Assembly: GCF_016591715.1 (NCBI RefSeq) | Contig: NZ_AP024109.1 | Span: 3,658,001 to 3,722,000 of the forward strand | Source of the DNA: Mesorhizobium sp. J8 | GTDB taxonomy: Bacteria > Pseudomonadota > Alphaproteobacteria > Rhizobiales > Rhizobiaceae | Length of the DNA stretch: 64,000 nucleotides | Reading direction: 5' to 3' | Part shown: positions 9,420-19,218 of the stretch, one piece after another | Layout of the letters: every line of letters begins with the position of its first letter | Numbering within the stretch: the first letter of the stretch is position 1 | Translations under genes and position numbers: made by a program | Notes under the pieces: model-generated | Seen by the model: only the letters and a program-made list of their open reading frames with translations | Told to the model about the DNA's origin: nothing | The model's database searches: none

Positions 9420-9889
9420 TCAGCTTGCCCAGCTAACGGTTTTGAGGATCAGATAAAGACCTACCCCGCCATCATCAGGAGGAGAGCGATAGGCTCCGCA
9501 GGCGTTGCAAATCCGAGTCACCGCTGAGGTCAATTTCCAGCCGAGTCCGTCAATATCTTCGTCCGTCACATAGTCTCGGGTGAGCTCGCCGATGCCATGG
9601 TTCTTGCCGAAAGATCGGGCTGATTGCGCGTCAGTTATGAACTCCGAAGGCCAGTACGAGTTTGCCCAAGCCCAGAGCCAGTTGCCTTGGCGCTGGTGGA
9701 GCCCGCGATCTGGATTTCCGAGACGACCTTGACGCCGCTCAGGTCGGAAAACACCAACTTTCCTGCCGTCAAGTCGTAGTTGTAGCGCGACCAACTGCCG
9801 AGGCGGAAATCCTTCGCCAGGCGCGCATTCTTGGCGGTGAGCTGTTCAACGGCCTCATCGCGCCAAGCAGGATACCAATCCGGTTGCAT
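9420..9889 (-). pseudogene. DUF6882-like gene split by an apparent one-base frameshift
   Basis: Two overlapping minus-strand frames make one protein of about 156 aa. The N-terminal part (9889 to about 9690) begins MQPDWYPAWRDEAVEQL and reaches EIQIAGSTSAK. The C-terminal part (about 9689 to 9420) begins GNWLWAWANSYWPSEF and ends LILKTVSWAS. GSxS followed by WLWAWANS is the hallmark of DUF6882 proteins. Adding one G in the AAGGC run at about 9684-9688 joins the frames as GSTSAK-GNWLWAWAN. This is either a recent inactivating deletion or a sequencing error. The function of the family is unknown. Confidence 0.75.
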
Positions 9890-9911
9890 TCTCCCCCAAA
9901 TCCCGAGATCG

Positions 9912-11405
9912 CTACTGCGTGCTCAGCGTCCGGCGCACCGCATCGCGCCATCCGGCCAGCTTCGTCGCGCGTGTTGCGGCGTCCATTTCCGGCTTGAAGC
10001 GCCGCTCAAGCGCCCAGCTCTTGGCGAAATCCTTCGCTTTCGGCCACACGCCGGCCTTCGACCCGGCAAGCCAGGCCGCGCCCAGCGCCGTCGTCTCCAG
10101 GATCGTCGGACGGTCGACCGGCGCGTCGAGAATGTCGGCGAGCCGCTGCATGGTCCAGTCGGACGCCACCATGCCGCCGTCCACCCGAAGCACCGTCTTG
10201 GCCGAGGCGCCTTTCCAGTCCTTGCGCATGGCGTCGAGCAGGTCACGCGTCTGGAAGGCGACCGATTCGAGTGCCGCGCGGGCAAATTCCGCCGGTCCGG
10301 AATTGCGCGTCAGCCCGAAGATCGCGCCGCGCGCGTCGGCGTCCCAATGCGGCGCGCCGAGCCCGACGAAGGCCGGCACCAGATAGATTTGTTGCGCCGG
10401 ATCGGCGCTCGCGGCGAGCGCGCCGCTTTGCTCGGCCTTGCCGATCACCTTGATGCCGTCGCGCAGCCATTGCACGGCGGCGCCGGCGATGAAGATCGAA
10501 CCTTCCAGCGCATAGGTGGTCTTGCCGTTCAACCGGTAGGCGATCGTGGTCAGAAGCCGGTTCCTCGAGCGCACAAGGTCGGCGCCGGTGTTGAGCAGCG
10601 CGAAGCAGCCGGTGCCGTATGTGGACTTCATCATGCCGGGCTCGAAACAGGCTTGGCCGATGGTCGCCGCATGCTGGTCGCCGGCGACGCCGAGGATCCG
10701 CATCTCGGCCCCGAAAAGGCTCTTCTCGGTGACGCCGAAATCGTCGGCGCAGTCCTTCACCTGAGGCAGGATCGCAGCCGGAATCTTGAGGATCGAAAGC
10801 AGCTCTTCGTCCCAGACATTCTTCTCGATGTTGTAGACGAGCGTGCGCGAGGCGTTTGTCGCGTCGGTGGCGTGCACTTGGCCGCCGGTCAGCCGCCAGA
10901 TCAGGAAACTGTCGATCGTCCCGGCGAGCAGTTCGCCCCTCTCGGCGCGCTTCCTGGCGCCCTTCACCTTGTCCAGCATCCAGGCGATCTTGGTGCCGGA
11001 GAAATAGGGGTCGAGCAGCAGGCCGGTCTTCTTCGTGAATTTCTTCTCCAGCCCCTGCTTCTTGAGCTTCTGGCAGAGCGGCGCGGTCCGGCGATCCTGC
11101 CAGACGATCGCATTGTGGATCGGCTTGCCAGTCGTCTTGTCCCAGATCACGACCGTCTCGCGCTGGTTGGTGATGCCGATTGCGGCGACATCGGATGCCG
11201 CGCGGCCTGCCGCCTTCAGCGCGGATTTCACCGTGGCCAGAACGCTTGCCCAGATATCTTCCGGATCATGTTCGACCCAACCGGAGGCCGGATAATGCTG
11301 GGCGAATTCCTGCTGGCCGGCACCTGCGACCTTCATCTTGTCGTCGAACAGGATCGCCCGGGTCGAGGTCGTTCCCTGGTCGATCGCCAGCACAAAACCG
11401 CTCAT
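9912..11405 (-). CDS. glpK: Glycerol kinase
   Basis: GlpK phosphorylates glycerol to sn-glycerol-3-phosphate in the cytoplasm. The 497-aa FGGY-family kinase begins [21 protein letters not shown] with the phosphate-binding DQGTTSTR, and has the glycerol-binding [10 protein letters not shown] and TNQRET, then DGGMVASDW in the second domain. The start at 11405 has GGAGGGATGG just upstream; an in-frame codon eight residues earlier lacks such a site. It is the last gene of the glycerol operon, 90 bp after glpV, with an imperfect hairpin in the gap. Confidence 0.97.
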   Translation of the reverse strand: MSGFVLAIDQGTTSTRAILFDDKMKVAGAGQQEFAQHYPASGWVEHDPEDIWASVLATVKSALKAAGRAASDVAAIGITNQRETVVIWDKTTGKPIHNAIVWQDRRTAPLCQKLKKQGLEKKFTKKTGLLLDPYFSGTKIAWMLDKVKGARKRAERGELLAGTIDSFLIWRLTGGQVHATDATNASRTLVYNIEKNVWDEELLSILKIPAAILPQVKDCADDFGVTEKSLFGAEMRILGVAGDQHAATIGQACFEPGMMKSTYGTGCFALLNTGADLVRSRNRLLTTIAYRLNGKTTYALEGSIFIAGAAVQWLRDGIKVIGKAEQSGALAASADPAQQIYLVPAFVGLGAPHWDADARGAIFGLTRNSGPAEFARAALESVAFQTRDLLDAMRKDWKGASAKTVLRVDGGMVASDWTMQRLADILDAPVDRPTILETTALGAAWLAGSKAGVWPKAKDFAKSWALERRFKPEMDAATRATKLAGWRDAVRRTLSTQ

Positions 11406-11430
11406 TCCATCCCTCCACTTTTCATGCAAC

Positions 11431-11457
11431 AGGGGAGACGGCCAAGCCGCCTCCCCT
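11431..11457 (-). other. Intercistronic hairpin between glpV and glpK
   Basis: A 12-bp inverted repeat (AGGGGAGACGGC with GCCGCCTCCCCT, one mismatch, loop CAA) occupies the gap. No U-tract follows on the minus strand, so it more likely stabilises or partially attenuates the mRNA than terminates it. That would lower kinase expression relative to the binding protein. The role is inferred from position. Confidence 0.45.
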
Positions 11458-11495
11458 GCATTTCCTACACAGGTCCGCAGGCCTGCGTCATGCAG

Positions 11496-13220
11496 CTACT
11501 TCTGCCAGCTCTTCACCAGCTCGTCGTAGTTGACGGTGATCGGCTTGTCCTTCTCATTCTCGACCTTGAGCTGCGGCGCGAGGTTGCCCTTCGAGACGGC
11601 GTCCTTGTTCCAGTAATCGAGGTCATGCTCCTCGGCCATCTTCGGGCCGATGTCGCCCTGGACGCCCGATTTCTCCAGACGAGAGAGTACCTTCTCCTGG
11701 TCGGCGCAAAGCGAATCCATCGCTTCCTGCGGGCTCTTGGCCCCCGAGGACGCGTCGCCAATGTTCTGCCACCAGAGCTGCGCCAGCTTCGGATAGTCCG
11801 GAACGTTGGTGCCGGTCGGCGTCCACTGCACGCGCGCCGGCGAGCGGTAGAACTCGATCAGGCCGCCGAGCTTCGGCGCACGTTCGGTGAAGCTCTTGTC
11901 GTGGATGGTGGAGTCGCGGATGAAGGTCAGGCCGACCTGGCTCTTCTTCACGTCGACCGTTTTCGATACCACGAACTGCGCGTAGAGCCACGCGGCCTTG
12001 GCGCGATCCGTTGGGGTCGACTTCAGAAGGGTCCAGGAACCGGCATCCTGGTAGCCGAGCTTCATTCCATCCTTCCAGTAGACGCCATGTGGCGACGGCG
12101 CGACGCGCCATTTCGGCGTGCCGTCCTCATTGACGACCGGCAGACCGGGCTTGGCCATGTCGGCGGTGAAGGCGGTGTACCAGAATATCTGCTGGGCGAT
12201 ATTGCCCTGCGAGGGCACCGGGCCGGACTCGGAGAAGGTCATGCCCTGCGCTTCCGGCGGCGCATAGGCCTTCAGCCAATCGAGGTATTTCTGGATGGCA
12301 TAGACCGAGGCCGGTCCGTTGGTGTCGCCGCCGCGGGCGACGCAGGAGCCGACCGGACGCGAATTCTCGTCGACCTTGATGCCCCATTCATCGACCGGTT
12401 TGCCGTTCGGGATGCCCTTGTCGCCATTGCCCGCCATGGACAGCCAGGCATCGGTGAACCGCCAGCCGAGCGACGGGTCCTTCTTGCCGTAGTCCATGTG
12501 GCCATAGACCTTCTTGCCGTCGATCTCACGGCCGGTGAAGAACTGGGCGATGTCCTCATAGGCCGACCAGTTGACCGGCACGCCGAGGTCGTAGCCGTAT
12601 TTCGCCTTGAAATCCGCCTTGTTCTTCTCATCGTTGAACCAGTCGTAGCGGAACCAGTAGAGGTTCGCGAACTGCTGGTCAGGCAATTGGTAGAGCTTGC
12701 CGTCCGGTGCGGTCGTGAACGACTTGCCGATGAAGTCGTCGACGTCGAGCATCGGATCGGTGACGTCCTTGCCCTCGCCGGCCATCCAGTCGGTCAGGTT
12801 GCGCGCCTGCTGATAACGCCAGTGCGTGCCGATCAAGTCGGAATCGTTGACCCAGCCGTCGTAGAGGTTCTGTCCCGTCTGCATCTGGGTCTGGATTTTC
12901 TCGACGACGTCGCCTTCCTGGATGACGTCATGCGTGACCTTGATGCCGGTGATCGCGGAGAAGGCCGGCGCCAGCACTTGTGATTCATACTGGTGCGTGG
13001 TCAGCGTTTCCGAGACCACCTTGATTTCCATGCCGGCGAACGGCTTGGCGGCGTCGATGAACCACTGCATCTGCTTTTCCTGATCGGCGCGCGAAAGCGT
13101 CGACATGTCGCCTATCTCCTTGTCAAGAAAGGCTTTTGCCTCGTCCATCCCGGCATAGGCGTGGCCCGCTCCAAGCAATAGGACAAGGGCGGTCGTGGAT
13201 GTTAGAAATTGCCGTCGCAT
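11496..13220 (-). CDS. glpV: Glycerol ABC transporter, periplasmic binding protein
   Basis: This 574-aa extracellular solute-binding protein has a Sec signal (MRRQFLTSTTALVLLLGAGHAYA), then a large mature domain rich in Trp and Asp. It belongs to the long family 1 binding proteins tied to the rhizobial GlpSTPQUV importer described in Rhizobium leguminosarum. Its place in the operon (between glpU and glpK) and its size match that system. It should capture glycerol in the periplasm for GlpP/GlpQ. Confidence 0.92.
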   Translation of the reverse strand: MRRQFLTSTTALVLLLGAGHAYAGMDEAKAFLDKEIGDMSTLSRADQEKQMQWFIDAAKPFAGMEIKVVSETLTTHQYESQVLAPAFSAITGIKVTHDVIQEGDVVEKIQTQMQTGQNLYDGWVNDSDLIGTHWRYQQARNLTDWMAGEGKDVTDPMLDVDDFIGKSFTTAPDGKLYQLPDQQFANLYWFRYDWFNDEKNKADFKAKYGYDLGVPVNWSAYEDIAQFFTGREIDGKKVYGHMDYGKKDPSLGWRFTDAWLSMAGNGDKGIPNGKPVDEWGIKVDENSRPVGSCVARGGDTNGPASVYAIQKYLDWLKAYAPPEAQGMTFSESGPVPSQGNIAQQIFWYTAFTADMAKPGLPVVNEDGTPKWRVAPSPHGVYWKDGMKLGYQDAGSWTLLKSTPTDRAKAAWLYAQFVVSKTVDVKKSQVGLTFIRDSTIHDKSFTERAPKLGGLIEFYRSPARVQWTPTGTNVPDYPKLAQLWWQNIGDASSGAKSPQEAMDSLCADQEKVLSRLEKSGVQGDIGPKMAEEHDLDYWNKDAVSKGNLAPQLKVENEKDKPITVNYDELVKSWQK

Positions 13221-13256
13221 GTGTCTCCTCCAGTCTTAGGTTGTGAAGTGCGATCC

Positions 13257-13284
13257 GGAGCAGCCGCCAGCACGCGGCCGCTCC
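13257..13284 (-). other. Intercistronic hairpin between glpU and glpV
   Basis: GGAGCAGCCGC pairs with GCGGCCGCTCC (one mismatch, 6-base loop) in the 78-bp gap ahead of glpV. Stems at this position in ABC operons often set the level of the binding-protein message by protecting an mRNA end. No U-run makes it a clear terminator. Confidence 0.45.
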
Positions 13285-13298
13285 GACTATTTCCCCCT

Positions 13299-13586
13299 CT
13301 ATACGTATCGGAACACGCCAACGGCGTAGACCACGGAGAGAGCGAGAGCCCACCACAGGTTGGGTCCTACCAGACCCAGCCAAGCGAGATGGATGAAGGC
13401 GCTGCCGAGCAGCGAAACAAAAAGGCGGTCGCCGCGCGTCGTCTCGAAGCGCAACACGCCGACGCGCGGATTGCCGCCGGGCGAGACATATTCCCAAACG
13501 CCCATGCCGCAGAGCATCAGCGCAATCACGACGAAGAAGGCGGCCGTCGGCCACGTCCATGCCATCCAGGAGAAGTCGAGGTTCAT
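13299..13586 (-). CDS. glpU: Small membrane component of glycerol transporter (DUF2160)
   Basis: The 95-aa product has two to three hydrophobic segments (residues about 12-31, 57-76 and 77-92) and the DUF2160 features FSWMAWTWPTA and WEYVSPGG. It corresponds to glpU of the R. leguminosarum glycerol operon, whose exact role is not known. It sits 3 bp after the glpQ stop. It is too short to be a permease itself and may be an accessory membrane subunit. Confidence 0.88.
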   Translation of the reverse strand: MNLDFSWMAWTWPTAAFFVVIALMLCGMGVWEYVSPGGNPRVGVLRFETTRGDRLFVSLLGSAFIHLAWLGLVGPNLWWALALSVVYAVGVFRYV

Positions 13587-13589
13587 GGC

Positions 13590-14498
<909 letters not shown>

Positions 14499-14501
14499 CT
14501 G

Positions 14502-15368
14502 TCAGCGCTCCGCGTCGTAGTTGGTCATCACGGTGTAGAACACCCACGACAACAACAGGATGATCAGGAAGTAGACCAGCGACATGGCTGCCGCCGGGCC
14601 GAGGTCGAACTGGCCGAGCGCCGTCTTGACGAGATCGATCGACAGGAAGGTCGTCGAATTGCCGGGGCCACCGCCGGTAACGACGAAGGGCTCGGTATAG
14701 ATCATGAAGCTATCCATGAAGCGCAGCAGCACGGCGATCAGGAGCACGCGCTGCATCTTGGGCAATTGGATGTAGCGAAACACCGCCCAGCGCGAGGCGC
14801 CGTCGATCTTGGCCGCCTGGTAGAAGGCGTCGGGAATGGAGACCAGGCCGGCGTAGCAAAGCAGCACCACCAGGCTGGTCCAGTGCCAGACATCCATGAC
14901 GATGACGGTGACCCAGGCATCGAACGGATCCTGGACGTAGTTGTAGTCGATGCCGAGCGCGTTGACGGAGTAGCCGAGCAGGCCGATGTCGTTGCGGCCG
15001 AACACCTGCCAGATCGTGCCGACGACGTTCCACGGGACGAGCAGCGGCAGCGCCATCAGCACCAGGCACACCGGCACGCCCCAGCCCTTCTTCGGCATGT
15101 TGAGCGCGATGAAGATGCCGAGCGGCACTTCGATCGCCAGGATGATGAAGGAGAAGATCAGATTGCGCACCATCGCTTCCCAGAAGCGGTCGGAATGCAG
15201 CAATTCCTCGAACCACTCGGTGCCGGCCCAGAAGAAGACGTTGTTGCCGAACGTGTCCTGCACCGAATAGTTGACGACGGTCATCAGCGGGATCACGGCC
15301 GAGAACGCCACCAGCACCAGCACCGGCAGGACGAGGAACCAGGCTTTGTTGTTCCAGGTCTTGTCCAT
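14502..15368 (-). CDS. glpP: Glycerol ABC transporter permease
   Basis: A 288-aa inner-membrane permease with six hydrophobic segments and an EAA-type loop (IPDAFYQAAKIDGASRWAVFRYIQLPKM). It should pair with GlpQ as the heterodimeric channel. The start codon abuts the glpT stop, indicating tight co-translation with the ATPase genes. Confidence 0.92.
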   Translation of the reverse strand: MDKTWNNKAWFLVLPVLVLVAFSAVIPLMTVVNYSVQDTFGNNVFFWAGTEWFEELLHSDRFWEAMVRNLIFSFIILAIEVPLGIFIALNMPKKGWGVPVCLVLMALPLLVPWNVVGTIWQVFGRNDIGLLGYSVNALGIDYNYVQDPFDAWVTVIVMDVWHWTSLVVLLCYAGLVSIPDAFYQAAKIDGASRWAVFRYIQLPKMQRVLLIAVLLRFMDSFMIYTEPFVVTGGGPGNSTTFLSIDLVKTALGQFDLGPAAAMSLVYFLIILLLSWVFYTVMTNYDAER

Positions 15369-16436
15369 CTATGCCCCCATCTCGACACGCCAGGAACCGG
15401 CATAGATGTTGATGCCGGCCGGATCGAAGCGGACTTTCGGCTCGGCAGGCACTTCGTCGTCCTCGCCGATCACCGCGGCAATCTCCCTGCCCTCCAGATT
15501 GGCGCGCACGACCTTGTGGCGGCCGACGTCCTCGACCTTGCTGACCTGCACCGCCATGCCTTCACGGCCGAGCCGCACATATTCGGGACGGATGCCGAGT
15601 TCGACGGCGCCGGCTTCGGCTTTGGGCACGCCAGGCAATTCGATGCGTTGCGCGCCGAGTGTCGCCGTCCTGCCGTCGAGCGACACCGGCAGCACGTTCA
15701 TGCCCGGCGAGCCTATGAAATAGCCGACGAAAGTGTGGCGCGGGCGCTCGAAGAGCTCCGCCGGCGTGCCGATCTGGACGATCTCGCCGTCATACATGAC
15801 CACGACACGGTCGGCGAAAGTCAGCGCTTCGGTCTGGTCATGCGTGACATAGACCATCGTGTAACCGAAGCGGCGGTGCAGTTGCTTCAACTGCGAGCGC
15901 AGCACCCATTTCATATGCGGGTCGATCACCGTCAGCGGCTCGTCGAACAGGATAGCATTGACGTCCGAGCGCACCAGGCCGCGCCCGAGCGAGATCTTCT
16001 GCTTCTGGTCGGCGGTGAGCCCGCGCGCCTTCTTCTTCGCCAGCGAAGCGAGATCGATCATATCGAGGGTCTCGCGCACCTTGCGATCGACGTCGGTCTC
16101 GGGCACGCGGCGGTTGCGCAGCGGGAAGGCCAGATTGTCGTAGACGGTCATGGTGTCGTAGATGACCGGGAACTGGAACACCTGCGCGATGTTGCGCTCC
16201 TGCGTCGACAGGTTGGTCACGTCCCGGCCGTTGAACAGAAGCTGGCCGTGCGAGGGATGCAGCAGTCCGGAAATGATGTTGAGCAAGGTGGTCTTGCCGC
16301 AGCCGGATGGTCCGAGCAGGGCATAGGCGCCGCCATCCTCGAAGGTGTGGTGCACCTCCTTCAGCGCGAAATCCGAATCCTTCTGCGGGTTGGGCAGATA
16401 GGAGTGGCGGATGTGGTTGACCTCGATGCGCGCCAT
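15369..16436 (-). CDS. glpT: Glycerol ABC transporter ATPase with degenerate signature motif
   Basis: The 355-aa MalK-type ATPase has Walker A GPSGCGKT (42-49), Q-loop Q88, Walker B AILFDEP (161-167), D-loop TVID and a normal H-loop VTHD with H199, plus a C-terminal TOBE-like regulatory domain. The ABC signature, usually LSGGQ, is LTADQ at 140-144. The neighbouring ATPase GlpS has the reverse pattern, so one composite ATP site should be canonical and one degenerate. This is not the E. coli GlpT antiporter. Stop and start with glpP are adjacent. Confidence 0.93.
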   Translation of the reverse strand: MARIEVNHIRHSYLPNPQKDSDFALKEVHHTFEDGGAYALLGPSGCGKTTLLNIISGLLHPSHGQLLFNGRDVTNLSTQERNIAQVFQFPVIYDTMTVYDNLAFPLRNRRVPETDVDRKVRETLDMIDLASLAKKKARGLTADQKQKISLGRGLVRSDVNAILFDEPLTVIDPHMKWVLRSQLKQLHRRFGYTMVYVTHDQTEALTFADRVVVMYDGEIVQIGTPAELFERPRHTFVGYFIGSPGMNVLPVSLDGRTATLGAQRIELPGVPKAEAGAVELGIRPEYVRLGREGMAVQVSKVEDVGRHKVVRANLEGREIAAVIGEDDEVPAEPKVRFDPAGINIYAGSWRVEMGA

Positions 16437-16446
16437 CCGATCCTCC

Positions 16447-17526
16447 TCAGGCCGCCAGCTTCGACGCCGTCACGGCGCGGCCGTTCTGGTCGAACACCAT
16501 TATGTGACGAGGATCGATGAACACCTCGACCTCGTCGTCCGTCTCGAAATCGAGGATGCCATGCGCGAGCATCACCCAGCGCGCGTCGGCGAAATCGAGA
16601 TGGACGAAGCTCTCCGAGCCGGTGATCTCGGTGATGGTGACTTTGGCCCGCACCGGCACCGCGCTGGCGTTCGGCCGCTCCAGCGACAGATGATGCGGCT
16701 GGAAACCGATCGTGTAGCTGGCGTCCGCAATGCCGGCGAGCTCCGGCGGCACCGGCAGCTTGACGCCGCCTTCAAGCAGGAAGTCAGCCCCCTTCTTGGA
16801 GAGCACGATTGTGTTGAGCGGCGGGTCGGCGAAGGTCCGTGCCGTCACCAGGTCGACGGGCTTGCGGAACACGTCGACGGTCGGGCCGAACTGCGTGACG
16901 CGGCCTTCCGAGAGCGTCGCCGTATTGCCGCCGAGCAACAGCGCTTCGTGCGGTTCGGTCGTGGCATAGACGAAGATGGTGCCGGCGGCGGCGAAGATCT
17001 TCGGCAATTCGGCGCGCAATTCCTCGCGCAGCTTATAGTCGAGATTGGCCAAAGGCTCGTCGAGCAGCACCAGGCTGGCATTCTTGACGATGGCGCGGGC
17101 AAGCGCGGTGCGCTGCTGCTGTCCTCCGGACAGGTTGAGCGGCGTGCGGTCGAGATAGGGTGTCAGCTTCAAGAGCGCCGCCGCATTGCGCACTTCCTTG
17201 TCGATCTTGGCCTGCTCGATGCCGGCGACCCGCAGCGGCGAGGCGATGTTCTCGTAGACCGTCATCGCCGGGTAGTTGATGAATTGCTGGTAAACCATGG
17301 CGACGTTGCGCTTCTGCACCTTCTGTCCGGTGACGTCCTTGCCGTCGAACCAGACCGAGCCGGACGTCGGCGCGTCGAGGCCCGCCATCAGCCGCATCAG
17401 GCTGGTCTTGCCGGAAAGCGTCGGTCCGAGGAGCACGTTCAGCGAGCCATGCTGAAGCGTCAGCGACACGTCGCGGATATGCTCCTGCGCGCCGACTGTC
17501 TTCGTCACGTTCCTCAGTTCCAGCAT
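16447..17526 (-). CDS. glpS: Glycerol ABC transporter ATPase with altered H-loop
   Basis: The 359-aa ATPase has Walker A GPTLSGKT (34-41), Q-loop QQ80-81, an intact signature LSGGQ (132-136) and Walker B LVLLDEP (152-158). The H-loop reads ATTEPHEA, with Thr190 where the switch His is expected. A MalK-like C-terminal domain follows. The ATG at 17526 follows GGAGGAGGCGTG; a GTG one codon earlier is also possible. First of the transporter genes after glpD. Confidence 0.93.
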   Translation of the reverse strand: MLELRNVTKTVGAQEHIRDVSLTLQHGSLNVLLGPTLSGKTSLMRLMAGLDAPTSGSVWFDGKDVTGQKVQKRNVAMVYQQFINYPAMTVYENIASPLRVAGIEQAKIDKEVRNAAALLKLTPYLDRTPLNLSGGQQQRTALARAIVKNASLVLLDEPLANLDYKLREELRAELPKIFAAAGTIFVYATTEPHEALLLGGNTATLSEGRVTQFGPTVDVFRKPVDLVTARTFADPPLNTIVLSKKGADFLLEGGVKLPVPPELAGIADASYTIGFQPHHLSLERPNASAVPVRAKVTITEITGSESFVHLDFADARWVMLAHGILDFETDDEVEVFIDPRHIMVFDQNGRAVTASKLAA

Positions 17527-17565
17527 CACGCCTCCTCCCAGGCCTTGCGCATCAGCGGTCGAACC

Positions 17566-19092
17566 TCATTCCGCAGCCGCGACGTGACGGTTGCTCAATC
17601 CGCGCATGAATTCCTCCAGCGCCGCCGCCTGCTCGCGGCTGAAATGCAGGCCGCGCTTGGTGCGGCGCCACAGCACGTCCTCGGCGGTGACCGCCCATTC
17701 GTTCTCGACGAGATAGCGGACTTCCGCCTCGAAAAGGTCGGCGCCGAAATTGCGGCCGAGATCGGCATTCGACTTGGCGAGCCCGAGCAGCTTTTCCGCG
17801 CGCGTGCCGTAAAGCCGGGTGAAGCGGCGAGCCAGCCGCTGATCGAGGAACGGATAGGCGCTCTTCAGCCTGGCGACCTGCGCGTCGAAACCGGTGGCAG
17901 GAAAATCACCACCCGGAAGCGGCGCGTCATGCGTCCAAGGCTTGCCGCGCTTGCCGAGAAAGCCCTCGATCTTCTCAAGCATCGATTCCGCCAGCCGGCG
18001 GAAGGTCGTGATCTTGCCGCCGAAGGCGTTGACAAGCGGGGCGACGCCCTCCCCGCCATCGGCCTTGAGCACATAATCGCGCGTCGCCTCCTGCGCCTTG
18101 GACGCGCCGTCATCATAGAGCGGGCGCACGGCGGAATAGGTCCAGACGATATCGGAGCGCTTCACGGCTACGGCGAAATACTCGCTCGCCGCGGCGCACA
18201 GATAGTCGATCTCGGCGTCGGAAATCTTCACGTCGTGCGGATCCCCCGGATAGTCGCGGTCGGTGGTGCCGATCAGCGTGAATTCTTCCTCATAGGGGAT
18301 GGCGAAGATGATGCGGCCATCCTTGTTCTGGAAGAAATAGGCGCGCGGATCGTCGAACTTCTTGGCGACGACGATATGGCTGCCTTGCACGAGGCGGACA
18401 TTGTGGACCTCATTCTGGCCGACGGCGGCCGAGAGCACGTGATCGACCCATGGGCCGGCGGCGTTGACGAGAAGCCGCGCGCGAACCTCCTCGGTTTCGC
18501 CGCTCAACACGTTCTGCACCTTGACGGCCCAGGTCGAACCGTCGCGCCGCGCGCTGACGACCTTGGTGCGGGTGCGGATGATGGCGCCCCGGTCGGCGGC
18601 GTCACGCGCGTTCAGCGCCACCAGGCGCGCATCGTTGACCCAGCCGTCCGAATATTCGAACGCCTTGCGGAACAATGGCTTGAGCGGCTTGCCTGCCGGA
18701 TCGCTCGCCATGTCCAGCGTCTTCGTCGCCGGCAAGAGCTTGCGCCCGCCGATATGATCGTAAAGGAACAGCCCGAGCCGGATCAGCCAGGCGGGCCTCA
18801 AGCCCTTCGCGTAAGGCAGGACGAAGCGCATCGGCCAGATGATGTGCGGCGCGTTTTTCCACAGGACCTCGCGCTCCATCAGCGCTTCGCGCACCAGCCG
18901 GAACTCGTAGAATTCGAGATAGCGAAGGCCGCCATGGATAAGCTTGGTCGAGCCGGAGGAGGTCCCGCTCGCCAGGTCGTTCATTTCGGCCAAGTATACC
19001 GAGTATCCGCGGCCAACGGCGTCGCGGGCTATGCCGCAGCCATTGATGCCGCCGCCGATGACGAAAATGTCATGGATCGGGGATGCGTCCAA
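17566..19092 (-). CDS. glpD: Aerobic glycerol-3-phosphate dehydrogenase
   Basis: GlpD is the membrane-associated FAD enzyme that oxidises glycerol-3-phosphate to dihydroxyacetone phosphate and passes electrons to quinone. The FAD-binding motif VIGGGINGCGIARD lies near the N-terminus, followed by GTSSGSTKLIHGGLRYLE, typical of the family. Total length is about 508 aa. The frame has only TTG starts. The one at 19092 sits a good distance from GGAGGA and is preferred over TTG 19104. It is first in the glpDSTPQUVK operon and is preceded by repeated TTTCG/CGAAA elements. Confidence 0.95.
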   Translation of the reverse strand: MDASPIHDIFVIGGGINGCGIARDAVGRGYSVYLAEMNDLASGTSSGSTKLIHGGLRYLEFYEFRLVREALMEREVLWKNAPHIIWPMRFVLPYAKGLRPAWLIRLGLFLYDHIGGRKLLPATKTLDMASDPAGKPLKPLFRKAFEYSDGWVNDARLVALNARDAADRGAIIRTRTKVVSARRDGSTWAVKVQNVLSGETEEVRARLLVNAAGPWVDHVLSAAVGQNEVHNVRLVQGSHIVVAKKFDDPRAYFFQNKDGRIIFAIPYEEEFTLIGTTDRDYPGDPHDVKISDAEIDYLCAAASEYFAVAVKRSDIVWTYSAVRPLYDDGASKAQEATRDYVLKADGGEGVAPLVNAFGGKITTFRRLAESMLEKIEGFLGKRGKPWTHDAPLPGGDFPATGFDAQVARLKSAYPFLDQRLARRFTRLYGTRAEKLLGLAKSNADLGRNFGADLFEAEVRYLVENEWAVTAEDVLWRRTKRGLHFSREQAAALEEFMRGLSNRHVAAAE

Positions 19093-19130
19093 AGGGTCCT
19101 CCAACGATTTCGCATTGCACCATTTTTGTG

Positions 19131-19184
19131 TTTTACGAAACCGTGTCGGAATTATTTCGAACTCAAACCGAATGTCAAACGAAA
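19131..19184 (-). promoter_or_regulatory. glpD promoter region with candidate GlpR half-sites
   Basis: The glpR-glpD gap contains ACGAAA at 19135-19140, TTTCG at 19155-19159 and ACGAAA at 19179-19184; the last two are inverted relative to each other. Similar TTTCG/CGAAA arms form the clearer inverted repeat upstream of glpR (20000-20032). DeoR-family GlpR proteins often bind repeats of this type. Assignment is by inspection and position only. Confidence 0.5.
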
Positions 19185-19218
19185 TATCACAGCAGCGTGA
19201 AGCGGTCGCGATGCACGC

